Source: a virus. From it: 63,203 bases of DNA. Within the stretch, counting starts at the first letter, position 1. Every line of letters begins with the position of its first letter. Shown piece after piece: positions 32,980-41,932 of the stretch. Location: the IMG/VR virus record IMGVR_UViG_3300025889_000117, positions 1 to 63,203 of that record. One strand, 5' to 3'. The translations under genes and the position numbers were made by a program. The notes under the pieces are model-generated. The model saw nothing but the letters and a program-made list of their open reading frames with translations. It did no database searches and was not told where the DNA came from.

Positions 32980-33475
32980 AATTTAACACCGCCAATAACA
33001 TCTTTGATCATTCCCATACTTATAAATATTGTATCCATTATATAAGTTGCAGGTAGTTTATCTACTTGATATTTATCCCAGCCATATAATAATGCACAAT
33101 AAGCGTAAACTTGACCACTTATGTTGTCTCTTGGGACATAAGTCCTTCCATTCCCAGATTGCTGAAATAACTCTCTAAAGGGATAATTTTCAATATCTCT
33201 CCTAAGATAACACTAACTTCACTCATTGGTAGTTCTTTCATTTTTACCATGTTAGTAGCTGGGAATGGTAGTCCTTCTAATATTGTTTTCTGTAATAAGA
33301 AATCACAGAAGTTACTAAACAAAAAATCTTTTTGACCATTATCTAAAACTTTTACTGATCGTGTTAAAAGATCCTGAGTTTCTCCCCAAGATAAATCAGT
33401 TTTAATTTTTAATGTTGTATCATTTCCATTAATTTTACATTGAAAAGAGTGTACGTTTATGTTGTTAACTGACAT
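32976..33475 (-). CDS. tail assembly chaperone, -1 frameshift extension (G-T type)
   Basis: The frame-zero gene (33119-33475) can be extended by a -1 frameshift to 32976. Reading 100 codons through CCT TTA and slipping back one base gives 66 more residues (REL FQQSGNGRTYVPRD ... IGGVKF), making 166 in total. The extension is open from the frame-1 stop upstream of the site, ends 3 bp inside the tape measure start, and fits the gpG/gpGT arrangement of siphoviruses. This entry covers the fusion product; the slip site is 33176-33182. Confidence 0.75.
33119..33475 (-). CDS. tail assembly chaperone (frame-zero, G-type)
   Basis: The protein has 118 residues (VNNINVHSFQCKINGNDTTLKI...). It lies between the tail tube and tape measure, as tail assembly chaperones do, and the -1 product from the same start adds a second domain. 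The zero-frame end (NLGMEGLMSQETT) would be made in most translations. Confidence 0.75.
   Translation of the reverse strand: MSVNNINVHSFQCKINGNDTTLKIKTDLSWGETQDLLTRSVKVLDNGQKDFLFSNFCDFLLQKTILEGLPFPATNMVKMKELPMSEVSVILGEILKIIPLESYFSNLGMEGLMSQETT
33176..33182 (-). promoter_or_regulatory. programmed -1 ribosomal frameshift site CCCTTTA
   Basis: On the coding strand the heptamer is C CCT TTA, a perfect X XXY YYZ slippery site: both tRNAs can re-pair after slipping one base (CCT to CCC, TTA to TTT). It lies 18 codons before the zero-frame stop, inside the overlap of the two open frames. I did not identify a downstream stem. Confidence 0.75.
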
Positions 33476-33509
33476 ATAGATTGTATAATATAAGAATATA
33501 TAAGTCTTT

Positions 33510-34490
33510 CTAAGGTATTGCTGTTACTTCGTTCTTTGCAACAACATTAATACTTCTTGCTTGGAAGTCCATGTTTTCCAATACTAATTCTCCGGGACTT
33601 AAACCTGTGTTGTTATGAGCTGAAAAACTTACACCTGATAATGTAATTGTAACACTTCTTTCTCCATCACCTGCAACACCATTTGAAATTGTTATAACCA
33701 TATCATTTGCTGATTCTGCCCTTGCATATACTTCTTCTAAAAATGTTGAATCTTTAACTGTAACTGTAACCTTACCAGTCAACTCTAAAATTTTTCTATA
33801 AGCATCTGCTGCATCAGCAGTTCCTAACTCATAAACCAATTCTGATTGACTGTTCATGTTTAATTCAAAGTCTTGAACTGTTGCGAGTGTTGATCCTGTT
33901 AATGGTGATGTAATTGAGGCATGAACAAATGTATAACCAATCTCTCCCGGCATTGTTGTTGCAGTTGGACTAGCAAATGTTTGATTAACTGTTTCTGAAC
34001 CCCATACTAATTCTTGTGAAATTTTAACTGTTTCACCTAATGCTGATTTTAATGATAATGTAGGACATACAACACCGATAGGTAATCTAACGAAATCAGT
34101 ATCTACTCCATAACCAATTCTTAATGCCATTGATTTTGTGGTTCTTATATCTGTGTTTACTGTTGGATCAGAATCCCATGTATGAGAATATAATAAACCA
34201 GCACCGACACCATCAATATCTGCTGAAACACCTGAATATAAAATTGATTCAAAAAACCATGGATTTGCCAATACAAACTCCATAGATAATTTTCCTTCAC
34301 TTTTTCCATAAGCATAACAAGTAATTTCAGGTGAGTATAATTGTCCTAAAGGCATTTGATTGTTTTTAAATTCCAAACCATTTGCTTTTTGTTCTTTTCC
34401 AAATAACATAGGGAAACTACCAGCTGCACCAGCTTTAAAATTTGGTTCATAAGCATATTCTACATATATACTGGATGCAGATTTAGTCAT
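33510..34490 (-). CDS. tail tube protein
   Basis: The protein has 326 residues, mainly strands, starting MTKSASSIYVEYAYEPNFKAGAAGSFPMLFGKEQK. Position directly upstream of the tail chaperone and tape measure, together with its beta-rich composition and repeated V-x-V-x-L strands (ITITLSGVSFSAHNNTGLSPGELVLENMDF), supports a major tail tube protein. The N-terminal SFPMLFGKEQKANGLEFK segment is like that of other phage tube proteins. Confidence 0.75.
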   Translation of the reverse strand: MTKSASSIYVEYAYEPNFKAGAAGSFPMLFGKEQKANGLEFKNNQMPLGQLYSPEITCYAYGKSEGKLSMEFVLANPWFFESILYSGVSADIDGVGAGLLYSHTWDSDPTVNTDIRTTKSMALRIGYGVDTDFVRLPIGVVCPTLSLKSALGETVKISQELVWGSETVNQTFASPTATTMPGEIGYTFVHASITSPLTGSTLATVQDFELNMNSQSELVYELGTADAADAYRKILELTGKVTVTVKDSTFLEEVYARAESANDMVITISNGVAGDGERSVTITLSGVSFSAHNNTGLSPGELVLENMDFQARSINVVAKNEVTAIP

Positions 34491-34526
34491 ATTATAAACC
34501 TTATAAGCATATTATTTAAATATTCT

Positions 34527-35000
34527 TTATGGGTTATATCTCAGAGTATCAACATCTATGGTGTACCTATAAATGTTTCTAAATTCTTCATTTAAAGATG
34601 TTATATTACTAGGTAACATTTGAATATATTCTCTTCCATTTATGGTTGTAACTACATTGTTTTTTAATATCCTTACACATTCGTCAACCAACTGAAGAAC
34701 CCTAGCCTCACTTACACTAGAATATATGTCTATAGTTACTGAAATTTCATGTAGCCAATCATAGTTCCATTTTCCATCAGCACCTATTCCTGAAATCATG
34801 CTAAAGATTTTTGGGTTTTCAGAGTCTAGGCTTATAATTACTTCATCATATCCTTTTGTTCCTACACCTAGAGCTTTAACTTTCCACTGTGTAGTAAAGT
34901 TTGGTTTCTTACCACCGTTGGAAGTCCAATTATCACCAAGATGTTTTACCAAGTCGTTTGCAAATGGGAGTCCACCCATTCCATCTGTTCTAGTACTCAC
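34527..35000 (-). CDS. probable tail terminator/completion protein
   Basis: The protein has 157 residues. The alternating strand-helix pattern (DEVIISLDSENPKIFSM, HEISVTIDIYSSVSEARVLQLVDECVRIL) and the order connector, gp10-like, this gene, tube match a tail terminator. The family is not recognised from sequence alone. Confidence 0.65.
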   Translation of the reverse strand: MSTRTDGMGGLPFANDLVKHLGDNWTSNGGKKPNFTTQWKVKALGVGTKGYDEVIISLDSENPKIFSMISGIGADGKWNYDWLHEISVTIDIYSSVSEARVLQLVDECVRILKNNVVTTINGREYIQMLPSNITSLNEEFRNIYRYTIDVDTLRYNP

Positions 35001-35611
35001 TTATAACGCCTCATCTTTTTATAATATCTATTTACTTTATTAAGATTTTTGTTTCCTTTTTTGGTTGTACTACTTATTGTTTTTATTGCTTTTGTAAGTT
35101 TTCTGTTTAATTTTTTCATGGCTTTTTTAAACTTTCTTGCAAATTTACTTCCTTGTGGTTTTCTAGGAGCTCTTACTGTTGCAACACTGCTTTGTCCTAT
35201 GAATTTCTTTAATGCCTTTTTTATAAACCATTTTGGTTTCAAACCTTTGTTTAATATTTTGTTATAAATTTTATAAGTTACATCCATTAAATTTTCATCA
35301 GGTATTCCTAGTTTTTTACTAACCCAATATTTTAGTGCATCAAAATTAACTTTATTTCCCGGAGCCATACCATACTCAATTATATAACCATATGGAGAAT
35401 CAACTACGATCATACTTACATTGTTTTCTGTGACCATATGAATAGAATCCGTGAGTTTTCCTGTGAAATTAATATCTTCTGTACCTAATGTATTTTTCAT
35501 ATGATGTATTATTCTTTTTCTCATATGATCTTTCATTTTTTTCATTTCTATTTTATTTTGAGGATCTAAATAATCATCTTGTATTGGTTGAGTTGATGTA
35601 ATTGCTGACAT
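34997..35611 (-). CDS. HK97 gp10-like neck/tail-completion protein
   Basis: The protein has 204 residues. FTGKLTDSIHMVTENNVSMIVVDSPYGYIIEYGMAPG is the family core (substrate-free neck protein, HK97 gp10 type). An unusually basic C-terminus (KKAMKKLNRKLTKAIKTISSTTKKGNKNLNKV), about 60 residues, may bind DNA or the tail. It overlaps the downstream gene by four bases. Confidence 0.75.
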   Translation of the reverse strand: MSAITSTQPIQDDYLDPQNKIEMKKMKDHMRKRIIHHMKNTLGTEDINFTGKLTDSIHMVTENNVSMIVVDSPYGYIIEYGMAPGNKVNFDALKYWVSKKLGIPDENLMDVTYKIYNKILNKGLKPKWFIKKALKKFIGQSSVATVRAPRKPQGSKFARKFKKAMKKLNRKLTKAIKTISSTTKKGNKNLNKVNRYYKKMRRYK

Positions 35612-35612
35612 T

Positions 35613-36275
35613 CTACCATACGAAGGTTATTTCACTTCTACTCCAAATTATATTATCAATTTCTTCTTGCCATCTATCCATAACTTTTTGTTTGTCAATA
35701 TTTCCCTCTCCACCATATGCAATTTGTGACATTTGAAAATCAGTGCTAAGTATATCTATACAAGTCATTAATTTACAGGCTTTTTGAATATCTCTAGGAA
35801 CTGTATCTTCTTCTGCTGGATTGACTTCATTATCTCCCCCATATCTATAAGTAACTCTGAATCTATTTGTTCTTAATGGTGTAAACAAATATCCTCTAAG
35901 ATAAACCATTCCTTTAATTTCTTGAAAATAAACTATTGAGTTATTGTCTTGTGATTGAGGTGTTTGATCTGACCAATATGCACCATCCCAAACTTCAAAT
36001 TTATCTCCTTTTGTTGGATCAAAAGGTTTTAAATTTCTTTTTCTTGGGAATAATGGCATGCCTCTACCCCAATCATATAATTGATTAACTGAAAATTCTT
36101 GTGTTACTTTTTTATCTACTAACCATGTATGTCCTGTTAAACGATCAATTCTATCTTCGTTAGACATTATATAATCCTCTACAATGGAAGCACTAGGATC
36201 AGAATTGGCATTTATTGTAATTCTGAGCCAATCTGCTACATCCTTAACCTGACAATAATATGCTGATCGTGGCAT
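35613..36275 (-). CDS. head-tail connector/adaptor protein (gp6-like)
   Basis: The protein has 220 residues with helical first half (DVADWLRIT...SASIVEDYIMSNEDRIDRLTGHTW), a central beta-rich insert and a helical end (VPRDIQKACKLMTCIDILSTDFQM). This is the helix-insert-helix layout of head-tail adaptors. It lies between the capsid genes and the neck genes. Confidence 0.75.
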   Translation of the reverse strand: MPRSAYYCQVKDVADWLRITINANSDPSASIVEDYIMSNEDRIDRLTGHTWLVDKKVTQEFSVNQLYDWGRGMPLFPRKRNLKPFDPTKGDKFEVWDGAYWSDQTPQSQDNNSIVYFQEIKGMVYLRGYLFTPLRTNRFRVTYRYGGDNEVNPAEEDTVPRDIQKACKLMTCIDILSTDFQMSQIAYGGEGNIDKQKVMDRWQEEIDNIIWSRSEITFVW

Positions 36276-36308
36276 AACTTGTATAAAAACTTATTCTATT
36301 TAAATTTA

Positions 36309-36575
36309 CTATTCATATATGACGTTGACTTCGCCTGTAGTTCCACTTGCTACAGTTACATATAAAGCATCTTTAAATCCTAAATCTAGGTCTTGATGAA
36401 TTTGATATATTAATGCTGTATCCATTTCATATATGATGTTACCCGATGCATTTACTTCTCTAAATTCTAATACTCTGTCCCCAGTTGTCTTAATATTAAT
36501 ATGTCTAAGTTTACCTGATCTACCAACTACTTCACCTGCTGCACCAGCAGTTTTATGAGCATTACGACCTGACAT
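36309..36575 (-). CDS. small structural protein (decoration or minor capsid)
   Basis: The protein has 88 residues, starting MSGRNAHKTAGAAGEVVGRSGKLRHINIKTTGDRVLEFRE, then strands. Position between the connector and capsid-side genes suggests a small virion component. No family is recognised. Confidence 0.55.
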   Translation of the reverse strand: MSGRNAHKTAGAAGEVVGRSGKLRHINIKTTGDRVLEFREVNASGNIIYEMDTALIYQIHQDLDLGFKDALYVTVASGTTGEVNVIYE

Positions 36576-36616
36576 ATATTTATAAGAAAAATAAAAGTAT
36601 TTAAGTATTTTTATAC

Positions 36617-37015
36617 TTAAATTCCACGGATTCTACAGGTCAATGTTAGACCTTGAATGAGTGCTGAAGTATCTGCGATCTCATCTAGTGCTGTGATAGA
36701 TCCACCACCAGCTGCTTCATCAATACCATAGAATTTTATTTTACCAGTTGCAGAATCGTTGCCTGCTGCTGGTACAAATTCGCATAAGAAACCACCATGA
36801 CCTTGTATGATTTCACATACATATACTTGTTTCATGGTTGCACCTACACCTGAAAAATCAACAGTAATACCACCAGTTGAGTAGGTAGTTGTTGCAGTGA
36901 TGGCTACATCAACAATCACTTCTTTTTCTCTACCAATTCCACCCGGCTTTACGACATATGATCTGTCTGCATTTAGGTGTTTGAATGTGGTATTTTCTGT
37001 GATGGTAATTGCCAT
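36617..37015 (-). CDS. small capsid-associated protein
   Basis: The protein has 132 residues starting MAITITENTTFKHLNADRSYVVKPGG, with a YSTGGITVDFSG segment and Gly-rich end. This pattern recurs in phage genomes next to major capsid genes, often annotated as minor capsid or decoration. It has its own promoter: TTATATAC starts about 30 nt before the ATG. Confidence 0.65.
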   Translation of the reverse strand: MAITITENTTFKHLNADRSYVVKPGGIGREKEVIVDVAITATTTYSTGGITVDFSGVGATMKQVYVCEIIQGHGGFLCEFVPAAGNDSATGKIKFYGIDEAAGGGSITALDEIADTSALIQGLTLTCRIRGI

Positions 37016-37053
37016 TATTATAATACTAAAAATTGAGGTATATAAGTATTATT

Positions 37054-37086
37054 AATGTAAAAAAAAATAAAAAAAGGGGTTTTTTT
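37054..37086 (-). terminator. terminator after the capsid gene
   Basis: On the minus strand, downstream of the capsid stop, AAAAAAACCCCTTTTTTT forms an A/T stem with a CCCC loop and is followed by a further T-rich run. Together with the promoter of the next gene it separates two transcripts. Evidence is sequence only. Confidence 0.55.
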
Positions 37087-37090
37087 ATAT

Positions 37091-38332
37091 CTAGATTCCT
37101 GAAGCGATGTCTCTAATCTTGGCTTGTGCTTTAAAGTTGCGACAAGTGGTTTCTGCTAACATATTGTACAAAGCTCTGTCTGTGAAAGCTTCGTTAATGA
37201 AAGGATAACCTTGTTGTCTCTTTCCAGCTTCATAATAAACGATTGGTTTGAGTACTTGAATACCCAATAATGGTTTATTTGGAGCGTTTTTGTCTGCACT
37301 GGTGTTTAAGATATACAAGTTATCTACTGATCCTTCTGTACTTTGTGCTGTATCCTTTGATGGGATAAATGGAAGTCCATATACTGTGGATATATGAAGT
37401 CCCGCACCTGTGCCAGTAAAGGTATCAACACCGTTTACACCAACACTAAATTCTGTTCTAAGGTCTGCTGTATTTTGGATACGGTAAGCGTTCATGTAGA
37501 TTGATTGAACTTCAGAATAAGTATTCTGACCACCAATCATAACAGTTGGCTCTTTTCCAGCTGCAATTCTAACATCTGCAAGGGTTTCTCTTAGTACTGC
37601 ATCAGTTAATACATCTGCTGTACCTAAAGTACCACTAGGAGATTTTACAGTGGAGTCGTAAGTTGATGTCGTTCTATCAATTCCATTTCCGTTTGCTGCT
37701 CTCCATGGATCATAGAGATCGGTAACGGTTGTTGGATTTTCATAGGTATATTCACCTAATGAAGAAACGATTCTATCAATGGTTTCTAGGTTTAATTGCT
37801 TGTTAGCATCTGTTTGTGCAACATCTTCAGGGATGTACATTAACATTTGGTTAACTCTTTCCTTGAATTGATCTACTGCATAAACACGCTGTTGTGCAAG
37901 TGAACCATAGTTGTCATCTCTAGAGTTGTCAACTAATTGTTCCAAAAGCTCAGAAGCCTCAAATACATACTGTAGAGTCTTTGGCTTACAAGTAACTTCT
38001 TCAACTGTTGGTTTTTGAGTTGCTTGGATTGCTCCACCTTCAACTGTACCACCATCTTCATCAATAGCATCATTGACTGAGGCTGGTTTTACTGCCTTTG
38101 TTGAGAAGATACGCCAACCTGAAAAGTCCCAAACATATTTTGGCAAAGCTGCGAATACGTTTGCTTCTAGGTTGAAGTTAGCCCATGCCATAGCACCGAA
38201 TAGTGGGTTATAGTTACCACCAACACCCGGATCTGCTGTGGTGAAACCTGCCTTCATAATCTCGTCTGGGGTTCTATTATAGGTATAGTTTACCAGCTCA
38301 TCGATAGTACGGAGTCCTAAGTAGTTAGCCAT
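37091..38332 (-). CDS. major capsid protein (HK97 fold)
   Basis: The protein has 413 residues. The N-terminal helix (YLGLRTIDELVNYTYNRTPDEIMKAGF), the central FEASELLEQLV and FKERVNQMLMYIPEDV helices, and a C-terminal strand pair with GIQVLKPIVYYEAGKRQQGYPFINEAFTDRAL are consistent with an HK97-fold capsid protein. Context is strong: scaffold and protease lie directly upstream, and connector genes downstream. Confidence 0.85.
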   Translation of the reverse strand: MANYLGLRTIDELVNYTYNRTPDEIMKAGFTTADPGVGGNYNPLFGAMAWANFNLEANVFAALPKYVWDFSGWRIFSTKAVKPASVNDAIDEDGGTVEGGAIQATQKPTVEEVTCKPKTLQYVFEASELLEQLVDNSRDDNYGSLAQQRVYAVDQFKERVNQMLMYIPEDVAQTDANKQLNLETIDRIVSSLGEYTYENPTTVTDLYDPWRAANGNGIDRTTSTYDSTVKSPSGTLGTADVLTDAVLRETLADVRIAAGKEPTVMIGGQNTYSEVQSIYMNAYRIQNTADLRTEFSVGVNGVDTFTGTGAGLHISTVYGLPFIPSKDTAQSTEGSVDNLYILNTSADKNAPNKPLLGIQVLKPIVYYEAGKRQQGYPFINEAFTDRALYNMLAETTCRNFKAQAKIRDIASGI

Positions 38333-38333
38333 T

Positions 38334-38996
38334 TCAATACACTCCTGAAGGAAGCCCTAAACCGAACTCTCCTTTCTCGAATCTATTGTGCATTTCTACT
38401 AATGCTGCCTCTGCACTTGAAGTTTTACCGCCAAATCCACCGATTACTGCTTTAAGAACTTGGTATCCAGTAGGATATGTTTGTTCTAAGCCTGTGGATT
38501 TTTGGACAGGTCTAATAGTCTCTACGATTTCATATACGGAATCAGATTTCTTTACTTCTTCTTTTTTCTCGTCTTTCATCTCTTTCTCATCCATTTTTTC
38601 TACTTCTTCGTCATCATCTTTCTTTTCATCTTTGTCATCATCTGCTTTATTCTCCAATTTCAGATCATCTGTTTTGGATTCTGCAACAGCTGGTGCGATG
38701 ATAGAAGCTTGTGCCTCAGAAGGTTTTGGTGCAACTTCGTTGCCTGCAACGACTGGTTGACCAACATCGTCTGCATCTTCGGTTTTTGGCTTTGATTCAG
38801 CCTCAATACCTTGATCGACTGGATTAGCATTTCTTTCTTTAATTAAAGTTGCAAGGTGTTCGAATTTTTTCTCGAAAGAATCAATTCTTGCTTCTTGTGC
38901 TTTAACTAATTGTGCTAAAATTGATGTAACTGAAGTTTCAGTCTCATCTGATTTTCGTACTTCAGAAATTTCTTTTGTAGATTCTTCTGTAGTCAT
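38334..38996 (-). CDS. probable scaffold/assembly protein
   Basis: The protein has 220 residues. The N-terminus is a helix (TSILAQLVKAQEARIDSFEKKFEHLATLI). The middle is very acidic (KADDDKDEKKDDDEEVEKMDEKEMKDEKKEE), and the C-terminus (PTGYQVLKAVIGGFGG...) is short and Gly-rich. Position between protease and capsid, with a coiled coil and a disordered acidic part, fits an HK97-type scaffold that is degraded during maturation. Confidence 0.7.
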   Translation of the reverse strand: MTTEESTKEISEVRKSDETETSVTSILAQLVKAQEARIDSFEKKFEHLATLIKERNANPVDQGIEAESKPKTEDADDVGQPVVAGNEVAPKPSEAQASIIAPAVAESKTDDLKLENKADDDKDEKKDDDEEVEKMDEKEMKDEKKEEVKKSDSVYEIVETIRPVQKSTGLEQTYPTGYQVLKAVIGGFGGKTSSAEAALVEMHNRFEKGEFGLGLPSGVY

Positions 38997-39056
38997 GTTG
39001 TTAATATAAACCTAAATTTTATAGTATATAAATATTAATTTATAAATTGATATTAT

Positions 39057-40202
39057 TTATAAATCATATTTCTTATAAAGATTTTTTAAATATAAAACTG
39101 TATCATGTTGTTGTAGTGCTTTTCTGATTTCATCAGCACCGTATAATTTTATAAGAGCATTTACTGGTGGTAATAGATCATCTTTCTTAACTTCATTTTT
39201 CTTTCTAGCTTCTTCTTCTTTTTCTTCAGCCATTCCCGGAATATGATCTTTTTTAGTTTCAACATATTCTTTTAATCTTGTATAGTAATCCGGAACTTCT
39301 TGTAAATGATCTCTAGCTATTTGTTCTGCAACTGTAGGATCATTTGTGTGTTCCATTTCTACTTTAATTCCCATTTCTAATTGTTTTTCATCATATTTTT
39401 TTAATGGGTTTTTTATATGAGGTATTTCTTTTAATTGGTCATTAATCTGTTTTGGACTAGTAGTTGCCATTCCTACTGCCTCAGATCTCGTAACTGCCGC
39501 TCTTCCTACCAGTGTTTCTCCTTTTTCTAATTCATCTTCAGGTTTATCAAATTGTTCTAAATCTTCATCGTTGTTGTCAATATCTACATCGACTTCCCTA
39601 TTAGTTCCTTTTTCAAAACAACATTGTAAAGTATGACATTTTATAAACTCTCTACCATTTTCTTCTTGTATCATTTCCTGATCTAATCCCACTGCTTTAG
39701 CAAATGTATTAACTGATTCTATTACCGCAAATGGATTTGCAGGTGTAGTACATAATGCAATTTCATATAATTCTAGTTTTCTTAATTCTAATGCTGTTTT
39801 TCCATTTTTTATAATAGGCTCTCTTTCTTTACTAGCACCACCCATTGATAACCCTGCATATTCACCTTTTACTACTTTTTCCCATACTTTATCATATAAT
39901 GTTACACCGTCTTTTTTATAAACCTCTCCTGTAATCAATACGGTGGGTACTCCTTGATATTCAGATTGTTCATAATCTAAAACTCTTCCCACCATTCTAT
40001 TTGAATGAAAATCTGAAATAACTGGATTTACTTCCATAAATGTTTTCATAATGTCTAATACTTCTTTGACAAAAATAAACTCATTTTGTCTATCAATAAC
40101 TTCTGCTGTTATATGTCCTTTAAATATTCTTTTACCATTTTCATTTTTTTCTACTTCTATTCCTTTTGTTATAAATTCTGAAAATGTAACATAATCAGTC
40201 AT
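39057..40202 (-). CDS. prohead protease with C-terminal DUF5661-like domain
   Basis: The protein has 381 residues. The first 170 are protease: FKGHITAEVIDRQNEFIF, then VISDFHSNRMVGRV with the catalytic-type His, and EYAGLSMGG with the Ser. Residues about 240-345 (LEMGIKVEMEHTNDPTVAEQIARDHLQEVPDYYTRLKEY) match DUF5661. The extra C-terminal part is larger than in HK97 gp4, and the DUF5661 fusion is seen in other tailed phages. It matures the capsid. Confidence 0.8.
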   Translation of the reverse strand: MTDYVTFSEFITKGIEVEKNENGKRIFKGHITAEVIDRQNEFIFVKEVLDIMKTFMEVNPVISDFHSNRMVGRVLDYEQSEYQGVPTVLITGEVYKKDGVTLYDKVWEKVVKGEYAGLSMGGASKEREPIIKNGKTALELRKLELYEIALCTTPANPFAVIESVNTFAKAVGLDQEMIQEENGREFIKCHTLQCCFEKGTNREVDVDIDNNDEDLEQFDKPEDELEKGETLVGRAAVTRSEAVGMATTSPKQINDQLKEIPHIKNPLKKYDEKQLEMGIKVEMEHTNDPTVAEQIARDHLQEVPDYYTRLKEYVETKKDHIPGMAEEKEEEARKKNEVKKDDLLPPVNALIKLYGADEIRKALQQHDTVLYLKNLYKKYDL

Positions 40203-40244
40203 ATATAAACCAATATTTAATCATATAAAAATATTAAGGTTGGT

Positions 40245-40487
40245 CTATGATTGTGCGACCGTAGAACCATTTGCCTGACCAGCTCGTATTCCTAGATAAG
40301 TTAATCCTGAACCTACCAAGATACCAAAGACAAAACTAAAGATAGTCTCAAATTGTCCTTGTGTCATTTGTACTTCTGGATCATATAATAGTCCTTTAAT
40401 GGCACCCCAACTAACGAAAGCAATAATTGCTATCATTGACATACCGACTATTAATAAAGCCAAATTGTTTTTCTCAAACGTAGCCAT
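40245..40487 (-). CDS. small two-helix membrane protein
   Basis: The protein has 80 residues. NLALLIVGMSMIAIIAFVSWGAIKGLLY and FETIFSFVFGILVGSGLTYLGI form two hydrophobic helices, with a Gln/Asn-rich end. The size and topology fit a holin or a virion membrane component; there is no endolysin nearby to decide. Confidence 0.6.
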   Translation of the reverse strand: MATFEKNNLALLIVGMSMIAIIAFVSWGAIKGLLYDPEVQMTQGQFETIFSFVFGILVGSGLTYLGIRAGQANGSTVAQS

Positions 40488-40536
40488 TAAATTGATAAAA
40501 AGAAACGATTATATAAAAGTTTGGCTCTATTCATGT

Positions 40537-41118
40537 ATGGATTTTTATGTATATGATAATATATACACATTTAATAAAAGAAACCCATTTACGCATACGG
40601 TTAATAATAGATTAAATATAAATAAAATAGAGATACAAAAAAACCATTCATTTTGGTTTTATACTGATATGAATCATATAGTTGATAATATAAATATCAA
40701 TAAAAGATATGTTCATATACATCCGGGAATTGGTAAAACAAATAAACCAAGTTTTGATGGTGAACCTTATAATGTCAACAGAAGTAATCTCTATTATAAT
40801 CCAAAAGAAAAAAGAATAGAGATAGGTGGTGGGTTTTTAAGAAAACCAATGTTTGCTAAAAAATGCGTGTATTTAGGAAGTATAATACCAAAGAAAAAAA
40901 TGAGTATATTAGGAGAATGGTTATATGATTTTGGTCAAAACACAGTTAGTTTTATACTTGATTATAATCCCCAAAAAATAAAATTCACATGGGAAGATAT
41001 TGATGATGAACCTAGCAGGGCTGAACAATTAACAAAAATAGCGAAATTAGAAATAGAAATAAAGGAAAAAGAGAAACTTATCGCCCAGCGAAACGTTGAT
41101 CGTGTGTTTGATCCCTAG
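40537..41118 (+). CDS. hypothetical protein on the plus strand
   Basis: The protein has 193 residues. TTATATAA begins about 28 nt before the ATG at 40537; the longer frame begins inside the opposite gene. Sequence MDFYVYDNIYTFNKRNPF..., then Asn/Lys-rich and strand-rich (EKRIEIGGGFLRKPMFAKKCVYLG). A final charged coiled coil (TKIAKLEIEIKEKEKLIAQ) is clear. The 3' end overlaps the next minus gene by 41 bp. No family is recognised. Confidence 0.65.
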   Translation: MDFYVYDNIYTFNKRNPFTHTVNNRLNINKIEIQKNHSFWFYTDMNHIVDNININKRYVHIHPGIGKTNKPSFDGEPYNVNRSNLYYNPKEKRIEIGGGFLRKPMFAKKCVYLGSIIPKKKMSILGEWLYDFGQNTVSFILDYNPQKIKFTWEDIDDEPSRAEQLTKIAKLEIEIKEKEKLIAQRNVDRVFDP

Positions 41119-41617
41119 AAAAACCATTACCTAGTATAGCGTTCATATCTTTACCAAATACTTTTCTGCGTTTACGATCATCAGGTGCAGTATGTAATCT
41201 ACCGCCTGCCTTTCTATAATTACTATGAATAAGTGAAATTCTGTGCATACAGGTTGTACAAAATGATGCATTGATTTGCCAACATTCATCAAATTTCCAA
41301 GTTTCACATTTATCACAAAGCTCCCAATTATGTTTTCTAACATTTATACACAAAAGTCCCTCATGTCCTCTTTTTTCCATACATTCTGCACACATATACA
41401 CTAATGTACTTAACACTTGATCTACTTTACTACAGCCGTAACAATAGCCTTCAGAATAAGTATTGATTTTTGTAAATTCATCTGATTGTACAGCCTCACG
41501 AAGTTTTTTAGTATGTATATTTTCTTTACCAGCACGTTCTTTTAAATCATTTATTTGTATTCTATCTTTTTGATCAAGTCCATCTTTAACCCATCCAAAT
41601 CTCTTACTTTCGCTCAT
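41078..41617 (-). CDS. zinc-finger protein with several CxxC pairs
   Basis: The protein has 179 residues. The cysteine groups are YCYGC, MCAEC, LCDKC and FCTTC, giving at least two zinc sites in the order of treble-clef or RING-like folds. A basic C-terminus follows. It overlaps the small gene at 41604 by 14 bp. Confidence 0.65.
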   Translation of the reverse strand: MSESKRFGWVKDGLDQKDRIQINDLKERAGKENIHTKKLREAVQSDEFTKINTYSEGYCYGCSKVDQVLSTLVYMCAECMEKRGHEGLLCINVRKHNWELCDKCETWKFDECWQINASFCTTCMHRISLIHSNYRKAGGRLHTAPDDRKRRKVFGKDMNAILGNGFSRDQTHDQRFAGR

Positions 41618-41783
41618 TTTTTTTCTCCCATTCTTCGTATCTCTTTTTCATCTCACACAGTTGACATATATAAGCATATGAGGGTTCATGGCAAATTTCA
41701 CAATGATTAATGTTTCTAAGAAAATCTTTACTAAAAGTAAATGATTTTTTTAGTCCCTCAATAAATCCTGAAAATATACTCAT
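41604..41783 (-). CDS. small zinc-ribbon protein
   Basis: The protein has 59 residues: MSIFSGFIEGLKKSFTFSKD..., then HCEIC and ICQLC pairs, and a charged tail. It overlaps the gene at 41780 by 4 bp (ATGA). Confidence 0.6.
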   Translation of the reverse strand: MSIFSGFIEGLKKSFTFSKDFLRNINHCEICHEPSYAYICQLCEMKKRYEEWEKKNERK

Positions 41784-41932
41784 ATTCCATGTATCTCCTT
41801 TAATATGAATAATACTCTTTCATCTGCTATACCCATTGAACTAAAATGTCTAACAATATCATATGCTGTTGCATATCTATTTTGATTAATAAAAATTAAC
41901 ACCATTTCAAGTAATTCACTATTTGATACCAT
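41780..41932 (-). CDS. small winged-helix-like protein
   Basis: The protein has 50 residues, MVSNSELLEMVLIFINQNRYATAYDIVRHFSSMGIADERVLFILKEIHGI in outline (helix, helix-turn-helix, helix). It resembles a minimal helix-turn-helix domain. It is coupled to both neighbours by short overlaps. Confidence 0.55.
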   Translation of the reverse strand: MVSNSELLEMVLIFINQNRYATAYDIVRHFSSMGIADERVLFILKEIHGI

